Shown: positions 47,531 to 58,254, counted from the stretch's first letter. The stretch is DNA of 64,000 nucleotides from Liolophura sinensis (GCF_032854445.1 NC_088296.1:15489485-15553484); one strand, 5' to 3'. Numbers and translations are program-made. Notes: generated by a model from the letters alone, not told the origin.

Positions 47531-48930
47531 TGTGCCGGCCGGGAAGGTCAAAGTTTTTATACTTTTTTTTTATCATCGCTTGACGAGAGACAAATCATTA
47601 GGCCTCGATGGATGAGGATGTCAAGTTTCGTTTACAGTTTTAGCAAATTAAACAAACTAAAAGGTCAATAGTCTTCGTCTGTACACTGGTCTAATTATTT
47701 TAACAAGTAGAATTAGTTCAAAGGGCTTTTCTCTAGTATGCCTATCTTCTTGGCGGGTCTAATTACATGGTTTCCCATGGAAATAGTTTAACGCACATTA
47801 TGTGTGCCACAGATTAGCGCATATCTTGGTCTTGCAGATTAGTCGACTAGTGGTGGATTTGTTTACACTGTTTAAAAGGCGCAACCCTTAGCGCTGTGTT
47901 GGGTTTTACAAACATAGAATGTGTCTTTTATCATTACAAATCGTGCTCTTGTTAGCGCAGAACATATATTTGTTAAGATTGGATGTCTGTTTGCTATCGT
48001 ATATTTGTCATCGTGTTGTGAAAATGTTTGCCAACATGTAGTTCCACCTGTAAAACGAAGATTAAAATACACAAAACTCTACCCCAAGAATACCAATGGT
48101 TTTTAACCACCTTTTCTACACCTCCCCCGCCCCCCGAAACTGAAGTAGGTAGTCTTGCTCCACCCAAGAATATCTCCTAACTCAGAGCAAAGATAGAAAT
48201 ACTGCAGAGTATATACTGATAATGCTTGTGAAACATATATAACGTCTCTCATTTCTGTGTAATATCACCCTAGCAGTCCAAATTAAACCTCCAGATGATA
48301 AGACAGAGATAAATCAAAGTTTATTTTATTGTACGTATTACCTCTAAGCCTCCTCTGACCGAAAATTTTTCTTTCTTTCCAAACGTTAGTTTTTCGTGAG
48401 TCACATCCGAGTTCGTCTTACCATCTATTTGTTGATCGATTCAAGGATTTTTACTGAATAAATTTACACTATCTTAACCTCTTCGCTCTGTCACGTTTTT
48501 CAAGGAATGATTCTTACTAAACTGCGTCATCCAAAAACAAATAGTATTTAACGAAAACGTGAAAAACTGGTATGGGTTCATGGGTCTGACGATCTACACT
48601 TTGTACAGATCGTCATTATGCCAGGTTACATATGTATATGTTTACACGCGCTCACATGCCCCTTAGCTTTGTCATCGACGCCAAGAAACATCTCAGCGAT
48701 GAGACACAATTCTGCTGTACGTTTATGTTCGGTCACACCTAAATCTAAACTTGTATTTGCTGTCAAGGTTTTGTTTGGCGGGGCTACATAGACATAAAAA
48801 TCTTCAGAAAAAAACAAAAACAATGCTCATACATGTATCTAGCCATCGTAACTCCTCTCCTGTAAAACGGTGACTAGATAGATCCTGCACTAGATAACTA
48901 AAATATATTATATGGAAGCAAAATATATAA
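47531..48930. other. Intergenic, nothing recognised
   Basis: No supported gene. Confidence 0.35.
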
Positions 48931-48934
48931 ATAA

Positions 48935-49004
48935 AATATATTTATTTTTTTATTTATTTGTTTGTTTGTTTATTTGTTTGTTTGTTTGTTTGTTTGTTTG
49001 TTTG
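48935..49004. repeat. (TTTG)n/(TTTA)n microsatellite
   Basis: Mixed TTTA and TTTG units, with seven TTTG in a row near the end. Confidence 0.92.
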
Positions 49005-49307
49005 ACTGGTGCACTGAACAACGGGATTTATACAGGGTTATGGATGTAGAAAGGGATATGACTAGAACAATGTGATATAGTTAAACACGCTAGCTATAGA
49101 GCCCTTCCACAAAACTCTTATTAACGTCAAATCGTTTCCTGAGGGATAACGGAATGCATTTCCCGTGGATCTTAGGGAATTTGAAGTGTAAAGTAAGACT
49201 TGTGATTTTGAAGAGCTGATTTCTGGTGAAGGATTTGTCGATCCTCAGTCAATTTAGTAATCAGTTGATTAATTCGATTAGATATCACAATTAAAACGAC
49301 GTGTTAC

Positions 49308-49745
49308 TCTAAAAAAAATAAATAACCCGTTAAATTTAACAGAAAGTCTGTTACCTCAGTGATGTTATAATGTATTCTGTTATATTGCAGCAGAATATTC
49401 TGTTTAAAATAACACATAGTCTATTAATTCAAACGTAGCGAATCTATTAGACTAACAGGATATTACACTCTAAAAACACCTGTGTACAAGCGGTACACAG
49501 TGTTGTTGCAAAACTTCATTTGCAAAACTTCATGTCCACATAATTTTGGGTACCATCAGTACACAAATTGTGCATTTCACGGTAATTTGTGTACATATGT
49601 GTGTATCGCTGATACATATGTCACTGTGGATGCGCAAATTTGTACCCAGTCGTTTTCAGAGAGTATATTGAATATCACATAGTACTGTGTCATAAGGGCG
49701 GAATACATTCTAGCATCACTCAAAGAACAGATTTTAATTAATTTC
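49308..49745. mobile_element. TIR element family D copy with a second TIR element inside, just upstream of gene 2
   Basis: Left end ctctaaaaaaaataaataac and ttaaatttaacagaaagtc; right end ggaatacattctagcatcac and aacagattttaat. The middle, 49466-49664, is a separate insert bounded by cactctaaaaaca and gttttcagagagta. The block ends about 60 bp before the gene 2 start codon. Confidence 0.7.
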
Positions 49746-49784
49746 AGATTAATTTTTGGAGTTCATGAAAATATCCGCTGTAAT

Positions 49785-49805
49785 CTCATTCTGTTTTTCT
49801 TGTAG
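49785..49805 (+). other. Likely 3' splice site of a 5'-UTR intron, gene 2
   Basis: CATTCTGTTTTTCTTGTAG runs directly into the ATG. It is a near-perfect acceptor, and gene 1 has one in the equivalent place. A non-coding exon probably lies further upstream. Confidence 0.6.
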
Positions 49806-49854
49806 ATGACAAGAATGATATGGATATTTGCGCTAGCCGTGATGGCGCGAATTG
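49806..49854 (+). CDS. Gene 2 coding exon 1: start codon and signal peptide
   Basis: 49 nt, phase 1 out, donor GTGAGT. It encodes MTRMIWIFALAVMARI. The cleavage motif AHA is completed by exon 2. The next ATG (residue 4) is possible, but the first keeps the 49-nt length shared with gene 1. Confidence 0.85.
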
Positions 49855-52800
49855 GTGAGTTCAAACTTACAGTTTGTTCGTATGTACTAAGGTCTTGATT
49901 CCAAACTCTTAAATGACAAAGACGAACCCTTAAGTATTATAATATTCAAGACCAGCTACTAACACAAAAACTTCTTCCGTTTATGACAGGATTAGAGCAA
50001 AGGTCATCGGAAGATCATTTTCTGTCGGTTCTTTACCATTTTTTTTTTACTGTCATCTGCTTTTTTATACCATATTTTGTTAGTGTGGTATAATTTTTTT
50101 CTTTTTTTTTCTGACAATTTTTTGTTACTGTTTAATGTGTAATGTTTTTACAATTTTCATCACTGTTGTCTGATTGTCCGTTGTTTTGTTTTTTTGGTGT
50201 TTTTTTTTCATTGTACTGTCTTTTTACACGTACTGTCTGACATACAATCTTTATCTCCATTGCCCAACACCAATATCTGACCACCTTTGTTTCCGTTTCC
50301 TCACAGCGCATGCGGCGTACGTCCCGTATGATTGTCGGCGTTCGAACCAGGTATGTGTGTCTGACGTCACAGGTGGACAGTGTACAAACACCGGATCATG
50401 TGTCTGCACAGATCCTAACTTCACCGGATATGATTGCTCGCTACCCGCAGGTAGGTTCACGCTAATTAAAAACGAATAAGACAACCTTACACAAAATCAG
50501 AATAGGCGCTCTATTGGCACCTGCTAATCTGAGCCTCCGTTCGCCGCCTCTACCCCCACCCCCCACCCTTCAAAAAAGATAAAGAACAAAAAAATAATAA
50601 TAATAAATTTCAATGATATACGTACAAACAAGAAACCAGGTCTGACTTCAGTCGAAATTTTGAACAATACCATTATACTTTACGGGCCATTTGTGGGCAA
50701 ATACAAAATGAACCTACAAATCGTAACAAGCGTTGTGCAAAGGCAAACCTGCCACAAGGTTTTGTTTATTTATTTGTTTATGTATTTGACTGGTGCTTTA
50801 CGCCGTACTTAAGAATATTTCACTTATGCGACAGCAGCCAGCATCACAATCTTTTGAGTCCATCAACTGTGCATTAATATAAAATACGTTTTCGAAAAGC
50901 AATGTTCCATATGTAATAAAAACTCAAAGTCAAATGATATTGGTGAAAATGTTTGTTGCTCGCATTGCACATGTAGTTTTTGACATTGGTCGTCTCCTTT
51001 GCATCCATTACTTCCAATTAATTCATCTTTTACAGCGGAATTATATCATTCTTTATACAAACAAATCGTATTATCTGTGGGTCATGTATTTGTATTTAGT
51101 TCAGGAACGCTTTCCCCCGCAGTGTAGTATTGACTGTGGAGGGCGTGGAAGATGCTATGACGATGGATTCGGTGCCAAGTGTTTTTGTGATCCGTCTTAC
51201 TACGGAGATCGGTGTCAGTTTGACAGAGGTAAATATTAATCGGGTGTTCCACCCATCCAGTATCTGAGTGTTCGAATCCGGATGACGCCTCTTTTTTTTT
51301 TCTCTCTGTATACTTTAGCTTAGCCTATGTTTCTTCCTTTTTATCATAAGTTTTTTAAAGGTGATAATGTGAACACTGTATACATGTAGCTAAATATCCA
51401 AACTATATTTCAGTTTTTTCATATAAAAAAAACTATGAGTATTGCTTAACGCCACTCATAAAGATTTTCCACTTTAACGATGGTGTTTAGTTTTATGGGT
51501 GAATGAAACTGGTATGAACAATGCCAGCGGGAAAAGCCATGTCCGACAAATATTCCGTGTAACAGAGGAAGAAAAAAAGGCGTGCGAGGAAGATATGCAA
51601 AAAAAAAAGGAATTTTCCCATGAGAAGACAGACAATGTTCAACGAGACAAGATAGCGTTTTGCAACTTCATTATGTGAATAATTACTCCAAAGGAGAATA
51701 CTCTGCAGATCTCGCGATGAGATTACGATATTTGCCTGAGATTTTGGGTGTATTTGTACGTAGTTACGGACATAAATCTCAGAAAAGGATTTATCCTAAA
51801 GGGTTTATTTTAATATTCGTATTTTTGCCGAATTCCATGTGGATTACCTTTATTAATCATGTTAATCCGTCAAATAATTTTCTTTCTCTTCCCTTTTTCT
51901 CGCTCTTTCCATTTTTTCCTACAGTATCAGTCCAATGTTTCACTGAGTACATGACAATTCGGGTGTTTCCGATCAATTTTAACGGTGAGATTTTTGTGGC
52001 AACCCTGCCTCCTGATGTGGAGCCCGCGTGCCAATTCGAGGCTGCGCCTGACGGAAATGGTTTCCTGAAGAATCTATCTTTCAGTGACAACCCCACCGTG
52101 AATCCATGTTTACCAAATCTGAGTGTCGCCACGAGCACTGTGGTAAGTATTAGTGGTGTTTTATTGTCTTCCTTGGTGAGTAGGTGGCGCTGTAATCAGC
52201 CGCCTAATTTAAATTGCATTCAGGGCCATTCTTCTACCAAACAGACATATGTAAGTGCATAACAAGTCATATCAGATATTTCAACATGTCGAATAATTCC
52301 TCTAAACATGTTCTGCCTTGCATGTCGCTCTTGCAGTGACGTAATGATTTGACGCTATAGTGACGCTCCATTTCTGGTTCTGCTCATTTTACGCATTTGA
52401 CATCATACAACCCATACTTTTCACTAATCAAATTGAAACAAAATATAAGTTGAAAAACATAATGTCTACATGATTTAGACATACAGTACACTTTAAAAGA
52501 CGATTATCTCAGTGCTGAAGAGAATGGTTCCACAATAAATAGTTCCTTGAGGTAAAAATACCCCTTATGTTTCTTTTAGTATAACACAGGACACTGGCTC
52601 CATAAGACTCTGTCCACTGCTTAGATTGCTTTGCCGCCTGCTGTCTTGACTTAGGCTCTGTAATGTTTAGACAGACAGACACACAGACAGACAAACAGAC
52701 ACCAGCAAAGACATCAGCCTTAGCGAAGGTAATGACATGATTGAGGTCGCTCATGTATCCATAACATCCACTATACTCATACCGTTGTTCTTTTTTTTTT

Positions 52801-55800
52801 CTTGATATTTCACACTTTTAGGATGGGACAAACATTTTCACCTATGAGATCTCGGTCAAATACAATCCTAGGTACACGACATTTGTTGATGAAATCCACA
52901 CTGTTACCTGCGAACACACGCTGAACGGGCCGTTAGTTGGAGCAGTCATAGATGTGGAGTGAGTACACACAGTTAAAACGCAAATGTTAAAGACGGGTCA
53001 CCACATGGAGCTCTCGTAGATGTAAAGTGGGTATAAGTGAGTAGTCAAGACGTAAATGTTAAAATGTCAACAACCGTGGAGCGGTGAACCGCTCAGCCGT
53101 TTATTCGTATTTTTTCTTGTCTCTTATTTCATCGGTGCTGGGTGGAGTAGGATTGGGGTGGGGGGGTGTCAGTCACCCTTGTAATCCTATTTTTCGTGGC
53201 CTCTTATTTCAGTGGGGGGCCTACCAACGGTGTGATCATTTCCGGTAATGCCACCGTCCTTGACCTTGACATCACGCGAGAGTCGGATGGAGTCTCCGTC
53301 AGTAGAAATAACCTCGTGACCTTCATCGGGGAGGATCTGAACATAAAAGTGTCGCTCAAGGACGAGTCAAGTACGTGACCTCTAACAAACTGCTATTAAG
53401 ATCACCGCATTAGTTAGCTAGTTCTGCTTACGCCATGATGTTACGGCGAATAAGCTACTACTACTTCAGCATTTAGACGAACAGTCAGAACCAAAAGAAA
53501 TTCATTTTACAACACAGGTATAAGACTTGAAATTAAAGCGACCGCTAAACCGCAAATTTAACAGACGAAAAGGGGACACAGGTGGACTTTAAAGACATAA
53601 CTGAAGCAAACTTAAGAGGAAAGAGTTCAAGTCCAGCTCATGCTGGCTTCCTCTCCGGCCGTATGTGGGAAGGACTGCCAGTAGCGTGCGGATAGCCGTG
53701 GGTTTCCCTCGGGCTCTGCCTGGTTTTCTCCCACCATAATGCTGGCCGCCGTCGTATAAGTGAAATATTCTTGAGTACGGCGTAAAACAGAAATCAAATA
53801 AATAAATACATACTTTGTAAGCCGTTAGCTTTTAGGTTCAATATTCTTTGTAAGCTTTTAGCTTATAGGGTCAATATACTTTGTAAGTCGTTATATGGTC
53901 AATATAGTTTGTAAGCCTTTAGCTTATAGGGTCAATATACTTTGGGTTTGTCAGCAGCTTGCGGATGATCATGAGTTTCCCCCTGATCCAGCCCGGTTTC
54001 CTCCCATCATAATGCTGGCCGCCGTCGTTTAAGTGAAATATTCTTGAGTTCGCCGTAAAACATCAATTAAATAAATAAGTTTATCGATATACTTTGTAAG
54101 CCGTTAGCTTATAGGATCAATATACTGTGTAAGCCTTAAGATTAATTCATTGTATCAAAAATGGTATTTAAACATGGTTTCTTTGTGTACAGGATACAAG
54201 AATCACAAGGTGGAGAACTGTGGAGCCTACAATTACCCACTGCTGGATTCTGCCGTCAACAACCTCAGGCTGGAAAAGAGAATGGTGGCAGATGGGTGAG
54301 GTTAGAGGGTGTATCCATTAGTTTTGTTCTGCGTAGTCGGGGTCTCCGTGGCTCAGTCGGTTAGGGCGCTGGTGAAGCGTAATGACCCAGGAGCCTCTCA
54401 CCAATGCGGTCGCTGTGAGTTCAAGTCCAGATCGTGCTGACTTCCTCTCCGGCCGTAAGTGGGACGGTCTGCCAGCAACCTGCGGATGGTCGTGGTTTTC
54501 CCCCGGGCTGTGCACGGTTTCCACCCACGATAATGTTGGCCGCCGTCGTATAAGTGAAATATTCTTGAGTACGGCGTAAAACACCAATCAAATAAATGAA
54601 TAAGTTTTGTTCCGCATGAAACATTTTTACCTGTGACAAACAGCTCTCTATGAGAGCAATATTGTGGTTGTGTGGTTGTTGGGGATGGTTAGCTTGTTGA
54701 TTTTGATTTCTGGGTGCATCTTTGAAATGCGCATGCGTCACGACTTGTGACCGAACATCGGTATTTTGTTCTTCTTCACTCCTGTGAAGTACATGTATAT
54801 ATCATGTCAAAGATCTAAATGTACCTATGTATAGCCCCTGGGAATTATTGAACCCTACATAGTCTGAAATGCATTCTAAGCGATTTCTGGGTAGTAAGTA
54901 AATATATACGTCGACAAATATGAATTATTTTCAGAGCAAAGATACCGCAAGGCAATAAGTCGTTAGAAGCCAATTTAGTTATTTCAAAATATCGCTCATG
55001 TATAAGAAACCATGTTATGAGTACACCATAGGCCTACTATACCAGCCACAGCCCAATGTTTTGTACCAAACCTATGTTTGCTTGTACGTGGGGTACATGT
55101 ATTTATAAATATGTATATTTACATAAGTGTTAGGAAAGTAGCCTCTTTTCGCACATACTGTAATTAGTTAGAAACATGGCTAATGCATGGGAGAATAACT
55201 TATATGGTAACAAACCCATATCATACATCCTCATGTTTTGTCCCGTATCGTACCTATGTTTCGTCGTATGTTAATACCTGAGGTACAATATCATATCATA
55301 ATGGTGTATCCCAGGTTATATCGATCTATTTGCCATAATGCTTGCCGCTGTCGTATAATTGAAATATCCGTGAGTATGGTGTAGAACATGAATTAAATCA
55401 ATAAATAAATTATTCCATGTAAGCAGTCCATCAGTCAATCAATCCACATGTTATTCATTCCGTCATCGTTTCTCCTCTCCCCAGCTGCCCGGCACCGGAC
55501 TCCCAGGATGTCATCAGCGGTCCTCTCATAAAGACACCCACCACAGTCTTCGTCCCCTTCAAAGCTTTCAAATTTAACACTGGAGAACTGCACATCTACT
55601 GTTCGGTTAGGGTGTGTCTTCAGGCGACAGACGCCTTGTGCCAACCCGTGAGTATGCAGCCGCAACAGAAATTAGTCTCGTAGAATCTCATGCCTCGCGT
55701 TAACTCCTTGGCGTCCAGTGGACGGTCCCCCCAACGGAAGTGTTGAAAAAGGCCCAAATCCCACAACAACCTTCACATGGTAATGACGTCAGTGGATTCT

Positions 55801-57964
55801 GATTGGCTTACCTTTGCGTGACTTGCGAACAAAACTATTTTTCAGTATCGTTATTTACATGGCCTCTATGAATTGGGCCTAAAATCATGACATAGGCTCA
55901 GCCTCAAAACCTGGACCTTGTTAGATTCACAGATTGGGAGGCTATAGGTTCTGCATGTAGCAAGCTGAGAGGAAGTCAGTCGCAGCTTCATTACTACCTG
56001 ACACCTTGTGTCTTCTCGCTAAGTATTTAAAATTCCCATCGGTAAAACTCATACTTGTTCAGAGTTTGGATAATTTCCTTTGTTTTCATACCAACCATGC
56101 CTATGTACACAAAAAATAAAAAAACAGAGGGGTTATTTGGTCTTGCATCCACATTGGCTTTAGAACCGGAAGACGTCTGAGCGCAAGGCAAGCGGTAGGG
56201 AGCCAATCAGAGTTCAGTGGCGTAAAGTGTATGTTGTTGTTGTGTCAGCATCTATCAGCTTGTCCCTTACCAGCCTGATCACTGCACCTTATGCAGGTAA
56301 CACGAAATAGCATACCATCGAGGATTTGCGGGGCTGGGTTGACTTTACGAAACTTCGCCAAAAGACGTTTGCCTGAAATATATTTATCTCTTTCCTGGCT
56401 GGCTCTGTCGATTGAAATGTTGATCTCACACAACTGATCAATCTATGAATGACGAATGAAGTCTCGTGTTCAAATCCAGCTATGGTTGACTCAGCTAAGG
56501 CTCAGGAGTTTTCCCAGGTAGCCTATCTGACGAAGGGCGCCATCTTACATGTACAAGGGAAAAACGCTTTAGTAAGGTGTTACACACCAATCAGATAAAT
56601 GAACAACAAAATAAATATCCTTTTCAAAGGGGGCCTTTATGATCCAGTGGTTAGCGCGTTAGCACAGCACAATAACCCAGGAGACTCTCATCAATGCGAC
56701 CGTTTTGAGTTCAAGCCCAGCTTATACTTGCTTCCTCTGGTCGTGTGTTGGAAGCACCCTTCGGACGGTGACGGGTTTCCCCGGGTATCTGCCGAACCTC
56801 TATTCGCCATAATGCTGGCTGTCATCGAACTAATGAATTTTTGGGGTACGGCGCAAAACACCAATCAGATAAATAAAGGTAATATTCCTTTCAACAGGAC
56901 GACTGTACTGCTCAGAAGGGAGGCCCAGGAGGTGGATTCGGGCGTAAGAAACGACAATCTGGTGATGACCAAGACGTCGAAGAGCTCTCCACCAGCTTCT
57001 ATGTTGTCACGAAACTGGAACCAGGTTGTGAGTACGAAACTGTGGCTCTGTGTGCCTGTCTGATGTTTGTAAATATAGAGCCAAGGATATCCTAAAACAT
57101 TCGTTAGTATCGTGTTGACGAAATAGGGACTTGACTATAACTATTAGCCTTAGTTAAATACCAATTTGCAGTATTTGTAGGACCTACTGACAAGAAGCCC
57201 CAAACATTATTTAATAAAACCAGGGCTGTAGATCAATAAATGATTCTGATCAGTGTACAAAATGTTTTCAAGGATTTCAAAAATCTAATGAGCTGTACTT
57301 TCCAGCATTTTAAACTAAATGACATTCAGGCCAAATGTTCCTACTAACTTCCATGTTGAAATTAATGGGTACTATTTCAGAAGGTCATCGATTGGTCCAT
57401 TAACTACATTATTACTCATGATATTTGCATAATTTAACGCCATTAATCGAGTAAACCTAGTATGGTTCGAAATATACAAGCACCACGTTATCTTATGAAT
57501 ATGAATTAAATTAAACGTTAAATTAGCTTAATATTAGTAGTAATGTATCATTTTTTAATCAAACATTATGTAGAGCGCTCATTAAGTAGAATTTGCTAGA
57601 GATCTGGCATTGCGCCAATAGACTTAAGTTCGCCAATATCACGCGAAAGATCAGTGGTTTATTCTTTTAATCCACTGACAAAACTGGTCGCCATAGCCTA
57701 TATGGGCCTAAATGAGCAATTCAGTTCTGAATATGGCAATAAACACGTCTAAAATAAATTAATTTCTTCACAGATTTCCAAGAAAGCAATTCATCCACGA
57801 AGGTTGAGGAGAAGTCCTGTTTCCAGACGCCAGCCTTCTTAGCCGTCACAGTGGTGTTCTCTTTCTTGCTGATTATCACACTGGTTGTCACAGTGATCAT
57901 GTGTCTGAGATATATGCGACGGGAAAAAGAGCTCACTAAGGGAGACAACTCTGCGAGAGCATGA
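49806..57964 (+). CDS. Gene 2: EGF-EGF-ZP transmembrane glycoprotein, 10 coding exons, 473 aa
   Basis: Exons are 49806-49854, 50307-50450, 51100-51228, 51925-52142, 52822-52958, 53213-53370, 54193-54295, 55485-55647, 56898-57027 and 57774-57964, totalling 1422 nt in an open frame with GT-AG junctions. Residues 1-19 are a signal peptide ending AHA. EGF-like domains lie at about 20-64 and 65-107, each with six cysteines. ZP-N is about 108-226 (four Cys) and ZP-C about 227-382 (six Cys). RKKR is at 383-386, the transmembrane helix at about 431-455, and an 18-residue basic/acidic tail follows. Several N-glycosylation sequons are present (NFT, NLS, NAT, NSS). It is a divergent-orientation paralogue of gene 1 with identical intron phases. 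The role as a ZP-polymerising surface or coat glycoprotein is inferred. Confidence 0.9.
50307..50450 (+). CDS. Gene 2 coding exon 2: EGF-like domain 1
   Basis: 144 nt, phase 1 at both ends, acceptor TTTCCTCACAG and donor GTAGGT. It encodes AYVPYDCRRSNQVC and ends CVCTDPNFTGYDCS, with six cysteines. It shares YDCRRS with gene 1. Confidence 0.9.
50765..50845 (-). mobile_element. SINE family A fragment in gene 2 intron 2
   Basis: tatttgactggtgctttacgcc, then aagaatatttcacttatgcg and agcagccagcatc. Confidence 0.75.
51100..51228 (+). CDS. Gene 2 coding exon 3: EGF-like domain 2
   Basis: 129 nt, phase 1 at both ends, acceptor TTTGTATTTAG and donor GTAAAT. It encodes VQERFPPQCSIDCGGRGRC and ends CFCDPSYYGDRC. 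A second AG at the CCCCCGCAG just inside would put a stop in frame, so the upstream acceptor is used. Confidence 0.89.
51427..51545 (-). mobile_element. Diverged SINE core in gene 2 intron 3
   Basis: attgcttaacgccactcat and ttttatgggtgaatgaaac resemble the variant at 43385. Confidence 0.4.
51925..52142 (+). CDS. Gene 2 coding exon 4: ZP-N, first part
   Basis: 218 nt, phase 1 in and phase 0 out, acceptor TTTTTTCCTACAG and donor GTAAGT. It encodes VSVQCFTEYMTIRVFP, NFNGEIFV, ACQF and NPCLP. It carries three of the four ZP-N cysteines and two NLS sequons. Confidence 0.9.
52668..52706. repeat. (ACAG)n-type microsatellite in gene 2 intron 4
   Basis: agacagacacacagacagac and similar units. Confidence 0.85.
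52822..52958 (+). CDS. Gene 2 coding exon 5: ZP-N, second part
   Basis: 137 nt, phase 0 in and phase 2 out, donor GTGAGT. It encodes DGTNIFTYEISVKYNPR and the fourth ZP-N cysteine in TVTCEH. Confidence 0.88.
53213..53370 (+). CDS. Gene 2 coding exon 6: ZP linker and start of ZP-C
   Basis: 158 nt, phase 2 in and phase 1 out, acceptor CTCTTATTTCAG and donor GTACGT. It encodes GGPTNGVIISGNATV and IGEDLNIKVSLKDES. Confidence 0.89.
53420..53505 (-). mobile_element. Partial family C element in gene 2 intron 6
   Basis: ctgcttacgccatgatgtta and cagcatttagacgaacagtc match the right part of inverted family C. Confidence 0.5.
53625..53812 (+). mobile_element. SINE family A, 5'-truncated, gene 2 intron 6
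   Basis: gagttcaagtccagctcatg, ctccggccgtatgtgggaag, gtgaaatattcttgagtac and an aaataaataca tail. Confidence 0.88.
53813..54150. repeat. About 36-bp tandem repeat in gene 2 intron 6, split by a SINE
   Basis: tcaatatactttgtaagc and cgttagcttatagg recur before 53945 and after 54085. Confidence 0.85.
53945..54085 (+). mobile_element. SINE family A 3' part inside the 36-bp repeat
   Basis: gtcagcagcttgcggatgat through gccgtaaaacatcaattaaat. atatactttg occurs on both sides as a likely target-site duplication. Confidence 0.83.
54193..54295 (+). CDS. Gene 2 coding exon 7: ZP-C with first ZP-C cysteine
   Basis: 103 nt, phase 1 in and phase 2 out, acceptor TTTGTGTACAG and donor GTGAGG. It encodes RYKNHKVENCGAYNYPLLD and ends MVADG. 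A SINE starts about 40 nt downstream. Confidence 0.87.
54337..54602 (+). mobile_element. SINE family A, full length, gene 2 intron 7
   Basis: Head ggtctccgtggctcagtcgg, B-box-like gagttcaagtccag, body, core and caaataaatgaataa tail. It starts about 40 nt after the exon 7 donor. Confidence 0.92.
55325..55410 (+). mobile_element. SINE family A tail fragment, gene 2 intron 7
   Basis: ccataatgcttgccgctgtcg and attgaaatatccgtgagtatgg, diverged, with an aataaataaa tail. Confidence 0.65.
55485..55647 (+). CDS. Gene 2 coding exon 8: ZP-C core
   Basis: 163 nt, phase 2 in and phase 0 out, acceptor CTCCTCTCCCCAG and donor GTGAGT. It encodes GCPAPDSQD, VPFKAFKF, IYCSVRVC and LCQP, the hallmark C-terminal ZP-C pattern. 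Confidence 0.91.
56000..56115 (+). repeat. Partial family E repeat in gene 2 intron 8
   Basis: taaaactcatacttgttcag and tttcataccaaccatgcc match the 30690 copy. Confidence 0.6.
56625..56880 (+). mobile_element. SINE family A, full length but diverged, gene 2 intron 8
   Basis: Head ggggcctttatgatccagtgg, ttgagttcaagcccagctta, core region and aatcagataaataaagg tail. It ends about 20 nt before exon 9. Confidence 0.8.
56898..57027 (+). CDS. Gene 2 coding exon 9: last ZP-C cysteine and RKKR cleavage site
   Basis: 130 nt, phase 0 in and phase 1 out, acceptor CCTTTCAACAG and donor GTGAGT. It encodes DDCTAQKGGPGGGFGRKKRQ, then an acidic stretch. A full-length SINE ends about 20 nt upstream of the exon. 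Confidence 0.88.
57774..57964 (+). CDS. Gene 2 coding exon 10: transmembrane helix, cytoplasmic tail, stop
   Basis: 191 nt, phase 1 in, acceptor AATTTCTTCACAG, stop TGA. It encodes a helix starting FLAVTVVFSFLLIITLVV, then CLRYMRREKELTKGDNSARA. The tail is unrelated in sequence to the gene 1 tail. Confidence 0.88.
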
Positions 57965-58254
57965 CGGGTCAGGGAAATCATCTCGTACTGTGAAATATTC
58001 TTTGAAAAGCTCATACGAAAATGATTTAAACTAAAGATTCTATTTGAGACCACGGACAGCCGGGCACTTTTGTTTTCAGCCAATAGCTGATTATACTCTT
58101 TCGAGTCGCTCCACAGCAGCGTTAAAGAGCACATCAAAAAAGATATACGTGTTGCATAAAACCAGAATCCGGTTTCGAAGAGTATCACACTTTTATACAG
58201 TTATTATCAGGTATATAGTTTTTAAAATTTTGTTTACATTTGGCAATGAGCTAC
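57965..58254. other. Gene 2 3' flank, probable 3' UTR
   Basis: Follows the stop directly; no reading frame of note on the plus strand. Confidence 0.4.

Noticed and set aside
51660-52262. Single 200-residue frame as a complete gene
   Set aside because: Only 51925-52142 is coding, with clean acceptor and donor. The rest is intron read-through.
57721-58188. 155-residue minus-strand frame
   Set aside because: Antisense to gene 2 exon 10 and its 3' flank; no recognisable domain.
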